14,725 nt of DNA, taken from assembly GCA_025531455.1 (NCBI GenBank), contig JAMYHL010000172.1, forward strand, positions 1-14,725. Reading direction: 5' to 3'. Origin of the DNA: Apiotrichum sp. Y4204. Lineage: Eukaryota; Basidiomycota; Tremellomycetes; Trichosporonales; Trichosporonaceae. The notes under the pieces were generated by a model. That model saw only the letters and a list, made by a program, of their open reading frames with translations, was not told the origin of the DNA and made no database searches. The translations under genes were made by a program, and so were the position numbers. The first letter of the stretch is position 1, and each line of letters starts with the position of its first letter. Positions 1 through 7,140 of this stretch are shown here, one piece after another.

Positions 1-1982
1 GGAGATAACCTCGTGGAGCCCGTGTGTATCCGGTCGCGTGTGCGTAGTATTGTGTGCCGGAATGTAAGGGTCTTACACCATCTCGCTTGTCGGCGCGTGA
101 GGGTCTTTGTGTCAAAGTGCTGAAGGGGTTGGTGGTCCGTAAGGACCGTTATCTTGTACAGAGCCCCTTCGAGGTAGTGGCGCCATTCTTGAAAGGTCGC
201 CACAATGGCTAGTAGCTCTTTATCGTGGATCTCGTAGTTCAATTCTGCCGAGATCATCTTGCGGGAGTAGAAGGCTACCGGTTTGGTGACTCCATCACCG
301 GTCTGCGAGAGTACGCCACCAATCGCGAAGTCGCTTGCATCTGTTTCAACCAAGATCGGGAGCTGCGGATCGAAGTGCCGCAGGACATCCCCCTGTTCGA
401 ACATTCGCTTTAGTTCGACGAAGGCGGTCGAAGCGGCTTCGGTCCACTCGAACGGAACAGTGGTCTTCGTGAGGTCGGTGAGTGGTTTCGCGATGTGTGA
501 ATATCCTCGGATGAAGTGCCGATAGAAGTTGGCGAGGCCCAGGAAGGAGCGTACCTCCCTAATGTTCTGGGGCTGTGGCCACGAGGTGATTGACGCAACC
601 TTCTCCTTGTCCATGGAGACTCCCTCGGGGGACACTACATATCCTAGGAACTCGACTTGGTCGGAGTAGAACTCGCATTTCTCCGGTTTGGCGAAGAGGT
701 TCGCCTCGCGCAAACGCAGGAGGACCTTTCGGACGTGTTCTTCGTGCTCCTCCCGGGTGGCCGAGTAGATGAGGATATCGTCTAGGTAGGCGACCATGAA
801 TTGGTCCACCATATCCGCGAAAGTCGTGTTTACCAGGTGTTGGAAGGACGCCGGAGCGTTGGTGAGACCAAATGGCATTACACGATATTCGAATAGCCCA
901 TAGCGCGTCCGAAAGGCGGTTTTCCACTCGTCACCTTCCGCTATACGGATCTGGTGGTAGGCGTTCCTTAGGTCGATCTTCGAGAAGTACTTCGCCGAAC
1001 CTAGTCGATCTAGTAGCTCGGGGATGAGGGGTAGTGGATACCGATTCTTTATCGTCACACGATTGAGGCCGCGGTAGTCCACGCAAAGACGCAGCGAGCC
1101 GTCCTTCTTCTTCACGAACAGAATCGGAGCGGCAGCGGGGGATTCGGAGGGCCGGATCCATCCATTCGCTAAGTGTTCCTCGATGTACGCCTTCAACGTC
1201 GCGAGTTCCGCTTGCGACAACGGATAGATGGGGCCGAATGGCGGTTGTTTGCCCTCCTCCAGAGTAATCTTGTGGTCAAACGGCCGGTGGTCTGGTAGCT
1301 TATCGGCCGCGTCCTCGCTAAAGACGTCCATGAACTCCCGGAATTCCGGTGGGACGTTGTCGGGCAATCGATCGGGTTCGACGATGTTCGTCGAAGCGAC
1401 TCGAGCTTGGGTGAGGCCCGAGGGGCTGTCTAGTAGTACGCCGCATGCGGCACCCCCTTTCACCAAAGAATAGAAGGTCGAGGCGTCTACTAGCCTGTCG
1501 GTGGGTCCGTCTTCGCGGAAGATGACGGACTTGTCTCTTGCTCCTATGTCTAGTAACGGACGGGCTTGTAGGAGCCAGGGGATTCCTAGAATGATGTCGT
1601 AAGGTCCTAGGTCGGCGATCTCGTAGCGGATGGGGGTCGTCGTTGGACCGATCTCACTCTGGATCACTAGGTGGTTGGTGAGGCGTTGACCCATGGTGCC
1701 ATCGGCTAGCTGCATGGTCATCGTCTCCAGGTTCGGGGTATCGTTTAGGTTGTGGTATGTGATTAGTTTCTTATTTATCAGGTTCACTTCGGCGCCGGTG
1801 TCCACAAGGGCCTTGTATTCCTCTGGACCGGTCGGGGTATATATGGTGATGTAGAGATATACTCTCTGATCATCGTCGCCTGTGTCTTCCGGGGTACTGG
1901 ATATCAGGGAGACTCGGGCGATCGGGCCTGGTAGCCCTCCTGCCATTAGGCCGAGGAGTTTGACGAGGGCTGCTCCTTTCCC
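1..1982 (-). CDS. pol: Retrotransposon Pol: protease, reverse transcriptase, RNase H (partial at window edge)
   Basis: An open frame with no stop over about 660 codons, running off the left edge. It is in the -1 frame relative to gag, so I take translation as entering by frameshift at 1976-1982; an internal ATG at 1944-1946 is an alternative. In order: an aspartic protease with DTGAEVN (1782-1802); RT with FVKKKDGSLRLCVDYRGLN (about 1062-1118), SKIDLRNAYHQ (951-983), MPFGLTNAP and the catalytic YLDDIL (771-788); then RNase H with TDASDF (327-344), HDKELLAI (204-227) and LTDHQPL (123-143). The catalytic acidic residues of RT and RNase H are present. The conserved tail after RRQARW is not clear in this frame, which may mean an indel at about 31-36. 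Integrase is outside the window. Confidence 0.92.
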
Positions 1983-3202
1983 GACTGGGAGGAGGTGCCC
2001 GTCTTGCAGTCGGCGGCAAAGTGTCCCGGCTTGCCGCACCGTCTGCAAAGGCCGGCCTTCATGCGCCGGGTGATCTCCTCCGAGGAGACCACATTGCCGT
2101 TCTCGTCGAGCGTTTCCTTAGGTGCTCGGGGCTTGGGGTTCGTGGACGTCTCCTTGGCCGGGGGGTCCTCTTTACTCCGGTTACTGGTTGGCTTAGAGGT
2201 AGATCGACCGCTTTCGGTGTTCTTCGACGAACTCGATCGAGAGGCTTCTTTCTCTTGTTTTCTGGCGAACTGGCGGTTGTCGATCCTAACGGCTTGTTCG
2301 ACTAGTTCTCGGAACGTCTCGGCCCGACCTTCGTGGGAGATGTCGTCTTTAACCTCCTCCTTGAGGCCGTTGTAGAAGATGACCGGTAGAGTGCGATCGG
2401 AGGTGTGATAGCCCAGCGTGGCTAGATACTGTCGGAACTTCACCGCATACGCCGCCGCGGAGGTTTCTTGTTTGAGACGCATGAACTTCCTCTCTGTCGA
2501 TGCCTTGCGGTCCGGATCGTCCCAGTCGGAGAGCAGTTCCTTGCGGAACTCGTCGTAGTTGGTCATGAAAGAGGGCCTTTCTTCCACGGGTAGGCCCCGG
2601 TACTGGTGGTACCATTCTTTGGTGGCTCCGGTGAGGAGGGCTCCGACAAAGATGATCTTCCGTCGGTCATCTAGAAAAGACGCGGGGTGGAGGTCCATGT
2701 AGTCCTCGCAGTCGAATATGAAAGATCGTAGGTTGGCCGGTTTTCCGTTGTATTTGAGGTATTCGGGTGGATTGACTCCTCGCGCGTGGGAGGCTTCTGT
2801 GGTCGTCGACCGTTCTTGTCGATCCTCGTCGAAGTCCTCTCTCGAGGGGCCCCTCGAGGGGGATCGCGTGGGCGAGTGTGGTCGTCTGGGTGTTTGTTGG
2901 TTGTTCCTAGTCCGCTGTTCGGATTGTTGGAGTTGTCCTTGGAGGTCGGCGATCGTTTGTCTTTGGCGGGCCTCCCTTCGGACCAATTGCGAAAGGATAC
3001 GTTCCATTTCCTCCATCTTGGCGGACGCGGATGGGGCCCGACCCTTGCCCCGGCCGGCTTCTCTGGTCATGAAGGCCGGCAGGCGGATGTCGTCCCCCGA
3101 GTCGTCGTCCGAGTGAATGGGGGGAGGGTCAGGGATTGCCCCTGTCGTTATCGTAGAGTCCAGGGTTGAGGGACCCGCGTCACCCAGTATCGAGCTGTCC
3201 AT
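1946..3202 (-). CDS. gag: Retrotransposon Gag (capsid/nucleocapsid) protein
   Basis: A 418-residue Gag that would form the cytoplasmic particle packaging the element RNA. Residues about 58-100 are charged and Gln-rich and may form a coiled coil. The middle (from about EYLKYNGKP to VRIDNRQFA) reads like the Retrotrans_gag capsid domain, with the usual W and F positions around ATKEWYHQY and RKELLSDW. A Ser/Lys-rich basic stretch follows, then one CCHC zinc knuckle, C-x2-C-x4-H-x4-C, at residues 386-399. The ATG at 3202 is the first after the PBS, giving a leader of only about 44 nt after the LTR. The end overlaps pol, which lies in the -1 frame; most ribosomes would stop at 1946-1948. No internal stop or frameshift is seen. 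Confidence 0.92.
   Translation of the reverse strand: MDSSILGDAGPSTLDSTITTGAIPDPPPIHSDDDSGDDIRLPAFMTREAGRGKGRAPSASAKMEEMERILSQLVRREARQRQTIADLQGQLQQSEQRTRNNQQTPRRPHSPTRSPSRGPSREDFDEDRQERSTTTEASHARGVNPPEYLKYNGKPANLRSFIFDCEDYMDLHPASFLDDRRKIIFVGALLTGATKEWYHQYRGLPVEERPSFMTNYDEFRKELLSDWDDPDRKASTERKFMRLKQETSAAAYAVKFRQYLATLGYHTSDRTLPVIFYNGLKEEVKDDISHEGRAETFRELVEQAVRIDNRQFARKQEKEASRSSSSKNTESGRSTSKPTSNRSKEDPPAKETSTNPKPRAPKETLDENGNVVSSEEITRRMKAGLCRRCGKPGHFAADCKTGTSSQSGKEQPSSNSSA
1976..1982 (-). promoter_or_regulatory. Slippery heptamer for -1 frameshift from gag to pol
   Basis: The minus strand reads G GGA AAG in the gag frame, a canonical X XXY YYZ heptamer (GGGAAAG). Slipping by -1 re-pairs on GGG AAA and enters exactly the frame that carries protease and RT. 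It lies 27 nt upstream of the gag stop. Downstream, AGCCCTC (1965-1971) pairs perfectly with GAGGGCT (1933-1939), and loop GGCCT (1948-1952) can pair with AGGCC (1925-1929), a possible pseudoknot. The spacer is 4 nt, a little short. Confidence 0.65.
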
Positions 3203-3233
3203 ATTCCGTAAGTCGACTTCGCAAGTCGCGTGA

Positions 3234-3246
3234 AGAGTCTTATTCT
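3234..3246 (-). other. Candidate self-priming primer-binding site
   Basis: The minus strand reads AGAATAAGACTCT directly after the LTR end. It is the exact complement, over 13 nt, of AGAGTCTTATTCT inside the LTR (minus strand, 3407 to 3395). No TGG-type start for a tRNA 3' end is seen at this junction. In the Tf1/sushi lineage the 5' end of the genomic RNA folds back on the PBS and is cleaved to prime minus-strand synthesis; the geometry here fits that. A short hairpin (3214-3228, 6-bp stem) lies between this site and the gag ATG. Confidence 0.65.
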
Positions 3247-3397
3247 TGTGTAAGGGCAGTTGACCGAATCGCGTGCCTGTGTCTCCGGAACCTAATCCTA
3301 GTCGCCGATATGAAGTAGCGCTTCGATGAGTATCGTCGAAGTGCGTCGAACTAGATCCGAACCGAGCCGGGTTGTCTCTATCGTAACACTTGCTAGA

Positions 3398-3419
3398 ATA
3401 AGACTCTGGGGAGTCTTAT
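3398..3419 (-). repeat. Perfect 9-bp hairpin at the expected 5' end of the retrotransposon RNA
   Basis: ATAAGACTC (3398-3406) and GAGTCTTAT (3411-3419) are perfect inverted repeats around a 4-nt loop. The element's RNA could fold this into a 5' stem-loop. One arm overlaps the 13-nt segment complementary to the primer-binding site, so hairpin and primer annealing would exclude each other. Confidence 0.65.
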
Positions 3420-3440
3420 CTGTCGCGCTGCATCCACAAG

Positions 3441-3448
3441 TCTATATA
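3441..3448 (-). promoter_or_regulatory. LTR TATA box
   Basis: The minus strand reads TATATAGA here, 28 nt inside the proposed LTR start. A start site 25-40 nt downstream would fall at about 3423-3408, at the hairpin and self-complementary segment. It is probably the Pol II promoter of the retrotransposon. Confidence 0.6.
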
Positions 3449-3475
3449 CCGCTTAGTGGTCCCTTCTCCCCAACA

Positions 3476-3708
3476 GTGGTGCGGCGTGCGATGACCGCGT
3501 CAGTCGGGGCTCGTCCTATGGGACGAACGCCGACTCGGCGATGGTGTCTGCTGCGACGCTAACCCCTGTTGGCGCAGCGCGGTGTCGACTTCGATCGACG
3601 TGGCGCGTCGAACTCAGTCGAACGATCATGAGAGCGCGACCGGGACTTGGCTGGTGGTATATCGTACGCGTGTCCCGCACGTGTCCGCACGTGGGATACG
3701 CGTGTAGG
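3476..3708. other. LTR flank with hairpin and MCB/E-box cluster, no clear gene
   Basis: This CpG-rich stretch lies between the LTR and the A/C-rich reading frame. It contains a strong hairpin at 3502-3535, several GTCGA-type repeats like those inside the LTR (CGTCGAACT occurs in both), and the regulatory-looking cluster at 3665-3705. Open frames cross it but have no protein-like features. An older, decayed related LTR is possible, but the match is too short to claim. Confidence 0.4.
3665..3705. promoter_or_regulatory. Symmetric MCB / E-box / E-box / MCB cluster
   Basis: TACGCGTGT occurs at 3665-3673 and 3697-3705, each holding ACGCGT, the MluI cell-cycle box bound by fungal MBF-type factors. 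Between them CCGCACGTG occurs twice (3675-3683, 3685-3693), each with the bHLH E-box CACGTG. The four sites are evenly spaced at about 10-12 bp. It may be an upstream element for the reading frame that follows; which gene it serves is unknown. Confidence 0.4.
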
Positions 3709-4203
3709 ATGGAGTGTCGGTGTGGCGCATTACACCGAGTCTCCCAATCCACACCAGTAAACAAACAGAGCACCACTCGGCACAGAGACCATGCACCAAC
3801 ATCTGCTCCCCACGGGACCAACTCGGACATCACGGCCCCTGTTACCCCACACAGGCCGCAACCTCCAAGCCGCGTCAGGCCATTCAACATCTTCAATGTA
3901 AGACCTACCAACCATAGAAGTAAGCAACCTCAAACATCACGCACTCCCGACGTACCACAAAATCCCGGTAAACGCAAAATGTCTGGGTCCGAACAACAGA
4001 TCCCCAAACCACTACCCAAAAGATCACGATACCACGTCTGGGACCCGGCAGAAGAACCCAACACCAGCCTTTCCAGTAAACGACGGGCGGACACGAGCGA
4101 AGATTCCAACGTAGAAGCAAAACGAAGACGATCACACGACAACACAACAACTCAACAACCACACACACAACAACCACAACAACCCAACAACCCAAACACG
4201 TAA
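3709..4203 (+). CDS. Possible low-complexity hypothetical protein, doubtful
   Basis: The frame is open from before 3541 to the TAA at 4201-4203. I take ATG 3709 as start (164 aa), though in-frame ATGs at 3541, 3628 and 3979 are possible. The protein is Pro/Gln/Asn-rich with no recognised domain. It has basic clusters (GKRK, KRSR) and a bipartite nuclear-localisation-like pattern, KRR and KRRR 12 residues apart, and ends in a Q/P/N/T tail. The plus strand here is strikingly rich in A and C and poor in G and T. An AATAAA lies at 4267-4272. It could be a real disordered nuclear protein, the end of another decayed element, or simply an A/C-biased region that stays open by chance, since such DNA has few stops. 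Confidence 0.28.
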   Translation: MECRCGALHRVSQSTPVNKQSTTRHRDHAPTSAPHGTNSDITAPVTPHRPQPPSRVRPFNIFNVRPTNHRSKQPQTSRTPDVPQNPGKRKMSGSEQQIPKPLPKRSRYHVWDPAEEPNTSLSSKRRADTSEDSNVEAKRRRSHDNTTTQQPHTQQPQQPNNPNT

Positions 4204-4295
4204 TCTCGTCCATCAATCCCCCAACACATCACACCGCCAACCCATCACCTCTCCAACACCAACACCAATAAAGATACATACTCTGTCGACGTAGA

Positions 4296-4303
4296 TCACG
4301 TGA
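4296..4303. promoter_or_regulatory. E-box palindrome TCACGTGA upstream of the tRNA gene
   Basis: A perfect 8-bp palindrome 32 bp before the tRNA-Asn gene. The same 8-mer occurs at 6799-6806, upstream of the ABC transporter gene. TCACGTGA is a typical site for fungal bHLH factors such as Cbf1. Function is inferred from the motif only. Confidence 0.3.
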
Positions 4304-4334
4304 GCACGAAAGCGCGAAGACAGATGCATCACTA

Positions 4335-4419
4335 GACTCCGTGGCCAAGCTGGTTAAGGCGTCCGACTGTTAATTTCAGTCCTATCGGGAGATCGAGAGT
4401 TCAAACCTCTCCGGGGTCG
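4335..4419 (+). tRNA. tRNA-Asn (anticodon GUU) with an 11-nt intron
   Basis: Acceptor GACTCCG (4335-4341) pairs with CGGGGTC (4412-4418) with one G-U, followed by discriminator G4419. The D-arm region matches the A-box (TGGCCAAGCTGG), and GAGTTCAAACCTC is the T arm / B-box. The anticodon stem is TCCGA with TCGGG, and the loop starts CTGTTAA with anticodon GTT. The 11 extra bases after the anticodon (about ATTTCAGTCCT) sit at the canonical intron site 37/38. Mature length is 74 nt before CCA. The body closely resembles known fungal tRNA-Asn. Confidence 0.93.
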
Positions 4420-4424
4420 CATCG

Positions 4425-4430
4425 TTTTTT
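4425..4430 (+). terminator. RNA polymerase III terminator (T6) of tRNA-Asn
   Basis: Six T residues start 5 nt after the mature tRNA end, the usual Pol III stop signal. Confidence 0.85.
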
Positions 4431-6794
4431 GTTCTGTGCCACTCTTCAAAGCCCTGCACTCTTTCATTCTGATCGAACGATCGCATTCGCGAACGCGAGA
4501 GAGAAGTTGTCCTCGCCCGGAGGCGCGCGCTCGTACAGCCGTGGGGCTTTTGCTGCCGATGTATGGTCGCTAACTCCGGACGTGGAGTCTCCGTCCTCAT
4601 TGTACCCATGACGTCGAGTGCCACATACAGATGTCATCGTTGTTGGGGTTCGTGTCATGCCAGCTGCGCTTCATGACGCCGGAGGTCCGCTCCCCTTTGG
4701 AGAAGGACCTCGGACTGCGGGGAGGGCGTGACGCAGAGCCCGTGTCTCAGTATGAAGTGGTGCCATCAATACCATCCTGCACACATTGTGCAGTACTATG
4801 CGATATACCGTGTCGCCGATGAGACTGGGAGCGGGACGATGTACTGTACTTGCTGCGGGTGTGGAGATCGAGATTTCCATGCGTCACGACCCACCTCATT
4901 GTCTCGAGGCCCCGCTGTACCACCGTGCCGTGTGCCTGTACTCCCTGGCGACAGACAATGACGCTGCGGACGATGACGCTCATTCCCGATCGCGCGATCC
5001 CAATAGCCCGCAACCCGTCACACTCACGGCGACTTCGGATAGGGGAGCTCGAATCCAAGGGTTTGCGTTAGCAAAGCGACAGCCAGGCATCAAGGCCCGA
5101 GGCACTTCGGGGCCAACTCTCTCCCACGCCGCCTTTTGGGGCCTTGCGGCCGATTAGGCACAGTTGTTGCCTCCGAGGGACCGGAATCAGACAAGGCGGT
5201 GCTCCGAGTGAGAGATGCATTTGATGCATTCGTATCCCGGTGAGGTGGTCTGAGGAATGTCATTCATTGTGATGACTCCTTCGAGACTACTCGGAACGCT
5301 GCGAGATAAGGCCTAATCGTGGGCCATGAATTCGAGTCGAGGTCCGCTAAGGTTAAGACCCTATCGATCAAGAACGCCATGCTGCAGTTGATCATCGGAT
5401 GAGCACAGCGCAGCGCAGACATAAGCTCTTCGCGCGCGGCCCCTGTGGCCGTTCTTATCAGCAGTCCACGCGTGGCGATGCACTCGTGGCCCTTCTGCAG
5501 TCTGGCCCTTTGGTCCGTTGTTATCGTTAGCATTGTTTTATATCAATCGATCAGGATTAGTCTCGATCCCAAGACGTCAACCACGCTAGTCGTTCCAGTA
5601 TATGAAGGAGGCGATGGCTCCACGGATCCGTAACTCGGCGCTGCACATGATTCCTCGGGAATGCATCTGTCCCGCCGCGTCCTGCTTCATTAGTCCACAT
5701 ACGGAGTCCAGGTCCAAAGCTCAGAGAATGTGACGTCCTGCCACACTCTATCGCGCATTCCGGGGCGGATGTGATATCACGTTTGCAGAGTGGACAGCCT
5801 TGTGAGAAAAGTTATGTGGGCTCCTCTTCTGATCCCACAGTCCGAACCACAGCTGTCAGCCTGTCGGGACCCCTGCGCAAGAGCTTCTGGCGCATAGCGT
5901 GATCCACACAGTACCAGAAGGCGGCGGTGACTCGAGGAAACAACGACGATAATTAACTGTCAAATGTCAATTTAAAAAATCATGATAATCGTCCCAAAAC
6001 TCGTGAAATCAACAATGAAATGAGACCCTCATGCAGGCATGGATAGAGATATCACAGGAATATCAGGAGAGAAAGTCTTCGCCTCAGTGACATTTCAGCG
6101 GAGCTCGAAGGGAGTGCATGTAAGGGTGCCCAGCGGGTCGACGCTGATCGACGTTAGTGTTCGTCCTCCCACACTTGGATGCTGTTTTTCCACTCGAAAG
6201 CACCGGTTTAGCGACTTGCGTTTGTCCAGTCGATACCATATCCGAATCTCACGTAAAAATCCACTGGAGGCAGAGAGGTCGTTCAACAAGGAGCGCTGCT
6301 GTTCAATGCGGTTATCTGGCGAAGGGACTACTGGAGCCACACGTTCACGTTGCCCCCCACACCATACCAGCTCTCCAGTCTTCCTCCGAAACGCACAATG
6401 GGTCAGACCTACGGAAATTGTCAACAGAAAGTTTCGAATATCGGAGTCAGTCCCTTATGAGCCGAATCTCGACGCCTGCACCGGTGTGCCACTCTGTGCG
6501 TCCCAGCACAGCATGGGTCTCGATCCAAAACCGATATCACACCGTTGTTTGTGACAAGCCCTGAGTCGCACAGCCAGGACAAACCCTACAGCCTCTCGAC
6601 ACTGCCATACGCCTCATCCTCTCCCCCCTATCACCACTGCCGGGGTAGACTGATGAACATGGCAAATGAGCTCTGTTCAACGGACTGAGGCGCTGCAGAC
6701 TCTTTCGTCTAAATGTGCCACTCGCCACTAAACAATCCACACCGCAATCGGATGCTGTGGCGATATCCCGATATCCAGGGCACCAGACACCCCG
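4431..6794. other. Intergenic region, no recognised gene
   Basis: Short open frames exist on both strands but overlap each other and show no known domain, signal peptide or convincing splice pattern. The most protein-like is minus 5264-5533 (89 codons). Small structures: a hairpin CTGCACA-cat-TGTGCAG at 4777-4793 and a GATGCATTT/GATGCATTC tandem around 5214. A distinctly AT-rich patch lies at about 5948-6022. No second tRNA, 5S rRNA or transposon protein was found by eye. Decayed mobile-element DNA cannot be excluded. Confidence 0.5.
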
Positions 6795-7140
6795 GACGTC
6801 ACGTGATACTGCTTGATTTTTTTACGTCAGCGACACAGTACCCCTCTACGTCATATTGCCATTTCGGAGGTGCCCCACGCGCCCCAATCCGGCCAAGTCG
6901 CTAGCCCTGTACCGGGTACTGGGTGGCGTATGCGCGCGTGCTGCATCTGCAACCGCGGTCAGTGTGTTGTCCTTGTGCTCGCCACCAAACGGGTGGTGCT
7001 CACCAGCAAGTCATCCACAGTTCCCTCTCCATCCACATCCATCCCTCACTACCCCCATAATACACACTACTCTTCCGTGTTAAACAGCGCAGAACATTAC
7101 TCACTCAATCCTTAAACGCACTCGCCGTGTAACGGGGACG
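6795..7140 (+). promoter_or_regulatory. Upstream / promoter region of the ADP1-like ABC transporter gene
   Basis: It contains GACGTCACGTGA (6795-6806), an overlapping CRE-like ACGTCA and E-box TCACGTGA. From about 7020 a C/T-rich stretch with repeated CATCC/CCTC and ATACACACTACTC leads to the start codon; such pyrimidine-rich DNA commonly marks fungal core promoters and 5' leaders. No strong TATA box is evident near the start. Confidence 0.4.

Larger units (their letters stand above)
1..3475 (-). mobile_element. Ty3/gypsy LTR retrotransposon, 5' part (continues past left edge)
   Basis: The parts lie in the normal order on the minus strand: 5' LTR, primer-binding site, gag, then pol with protease, reverse transcriptase and RNase H. 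This order, and RT sequence around YLDDIL, SKIDLRNAYHQ and PFGLTNAP, place it in Ty3/gypsy (Metaviridae), probably the fungal chromovirus or Tf1/sushi side. Integrase and the 3' LTR are not in the window. Gag has no internal stop and pol shows none over about 660 codons, so the copy looks young; the one sign of damage is near the left edge (about 31-36). If the LTR ends at 3475, the right flank of the insertion starts GTGGT (3476-3480); the matching target-site copy cannot be seen. Confidence 0.93.
3247..3475 (-). repeat. Candidate 5' LTR (229 bp, TGTTGGGG...ACACA)
   Basis: In element orientation the block starts TGTTGGGG at 3475 and ends ACACA at 3247, the TG...CA ends usual for LTRs. Its inner end abuts exactly the primer-binding site at 3234-3246. 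It holds a TATA box close to the outer end and a perfect 9-bp hairpin near the expected transcription start. Both boundaries are inferred from one copy, because the 3' LTR lies outside the window. The inner boundary is better supported than the outer one. Confidence 0.7.

Noticed and set aside
559..1161. Short frames inside pol
   Set aside because: They are out-of-frame readings of the RT region; the true pol frame is open from the gag end to the window edge.
3567..3573. TGTTGGC as the start of a second, plus-oriented LTR
   Set aside because: Only the first six bases resemble the LTR end; no TATA box, matching end or internal similarity was found.
5320..5350. B-box-like TTCGAGTC, considered as a second tRNA gene
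   Set aside because: The conserved base pair closing the T loop is missing, and no A-box or acceptor stem could be matched.
6039..6564. Overlapping plus- and minus-strand frames of 109-171 codons
   Set aside because: Several frames are open at once in the same DNA, none has a recognisable motif or plausible splice structure, so chance openness in stop-poor DNA is more likely.
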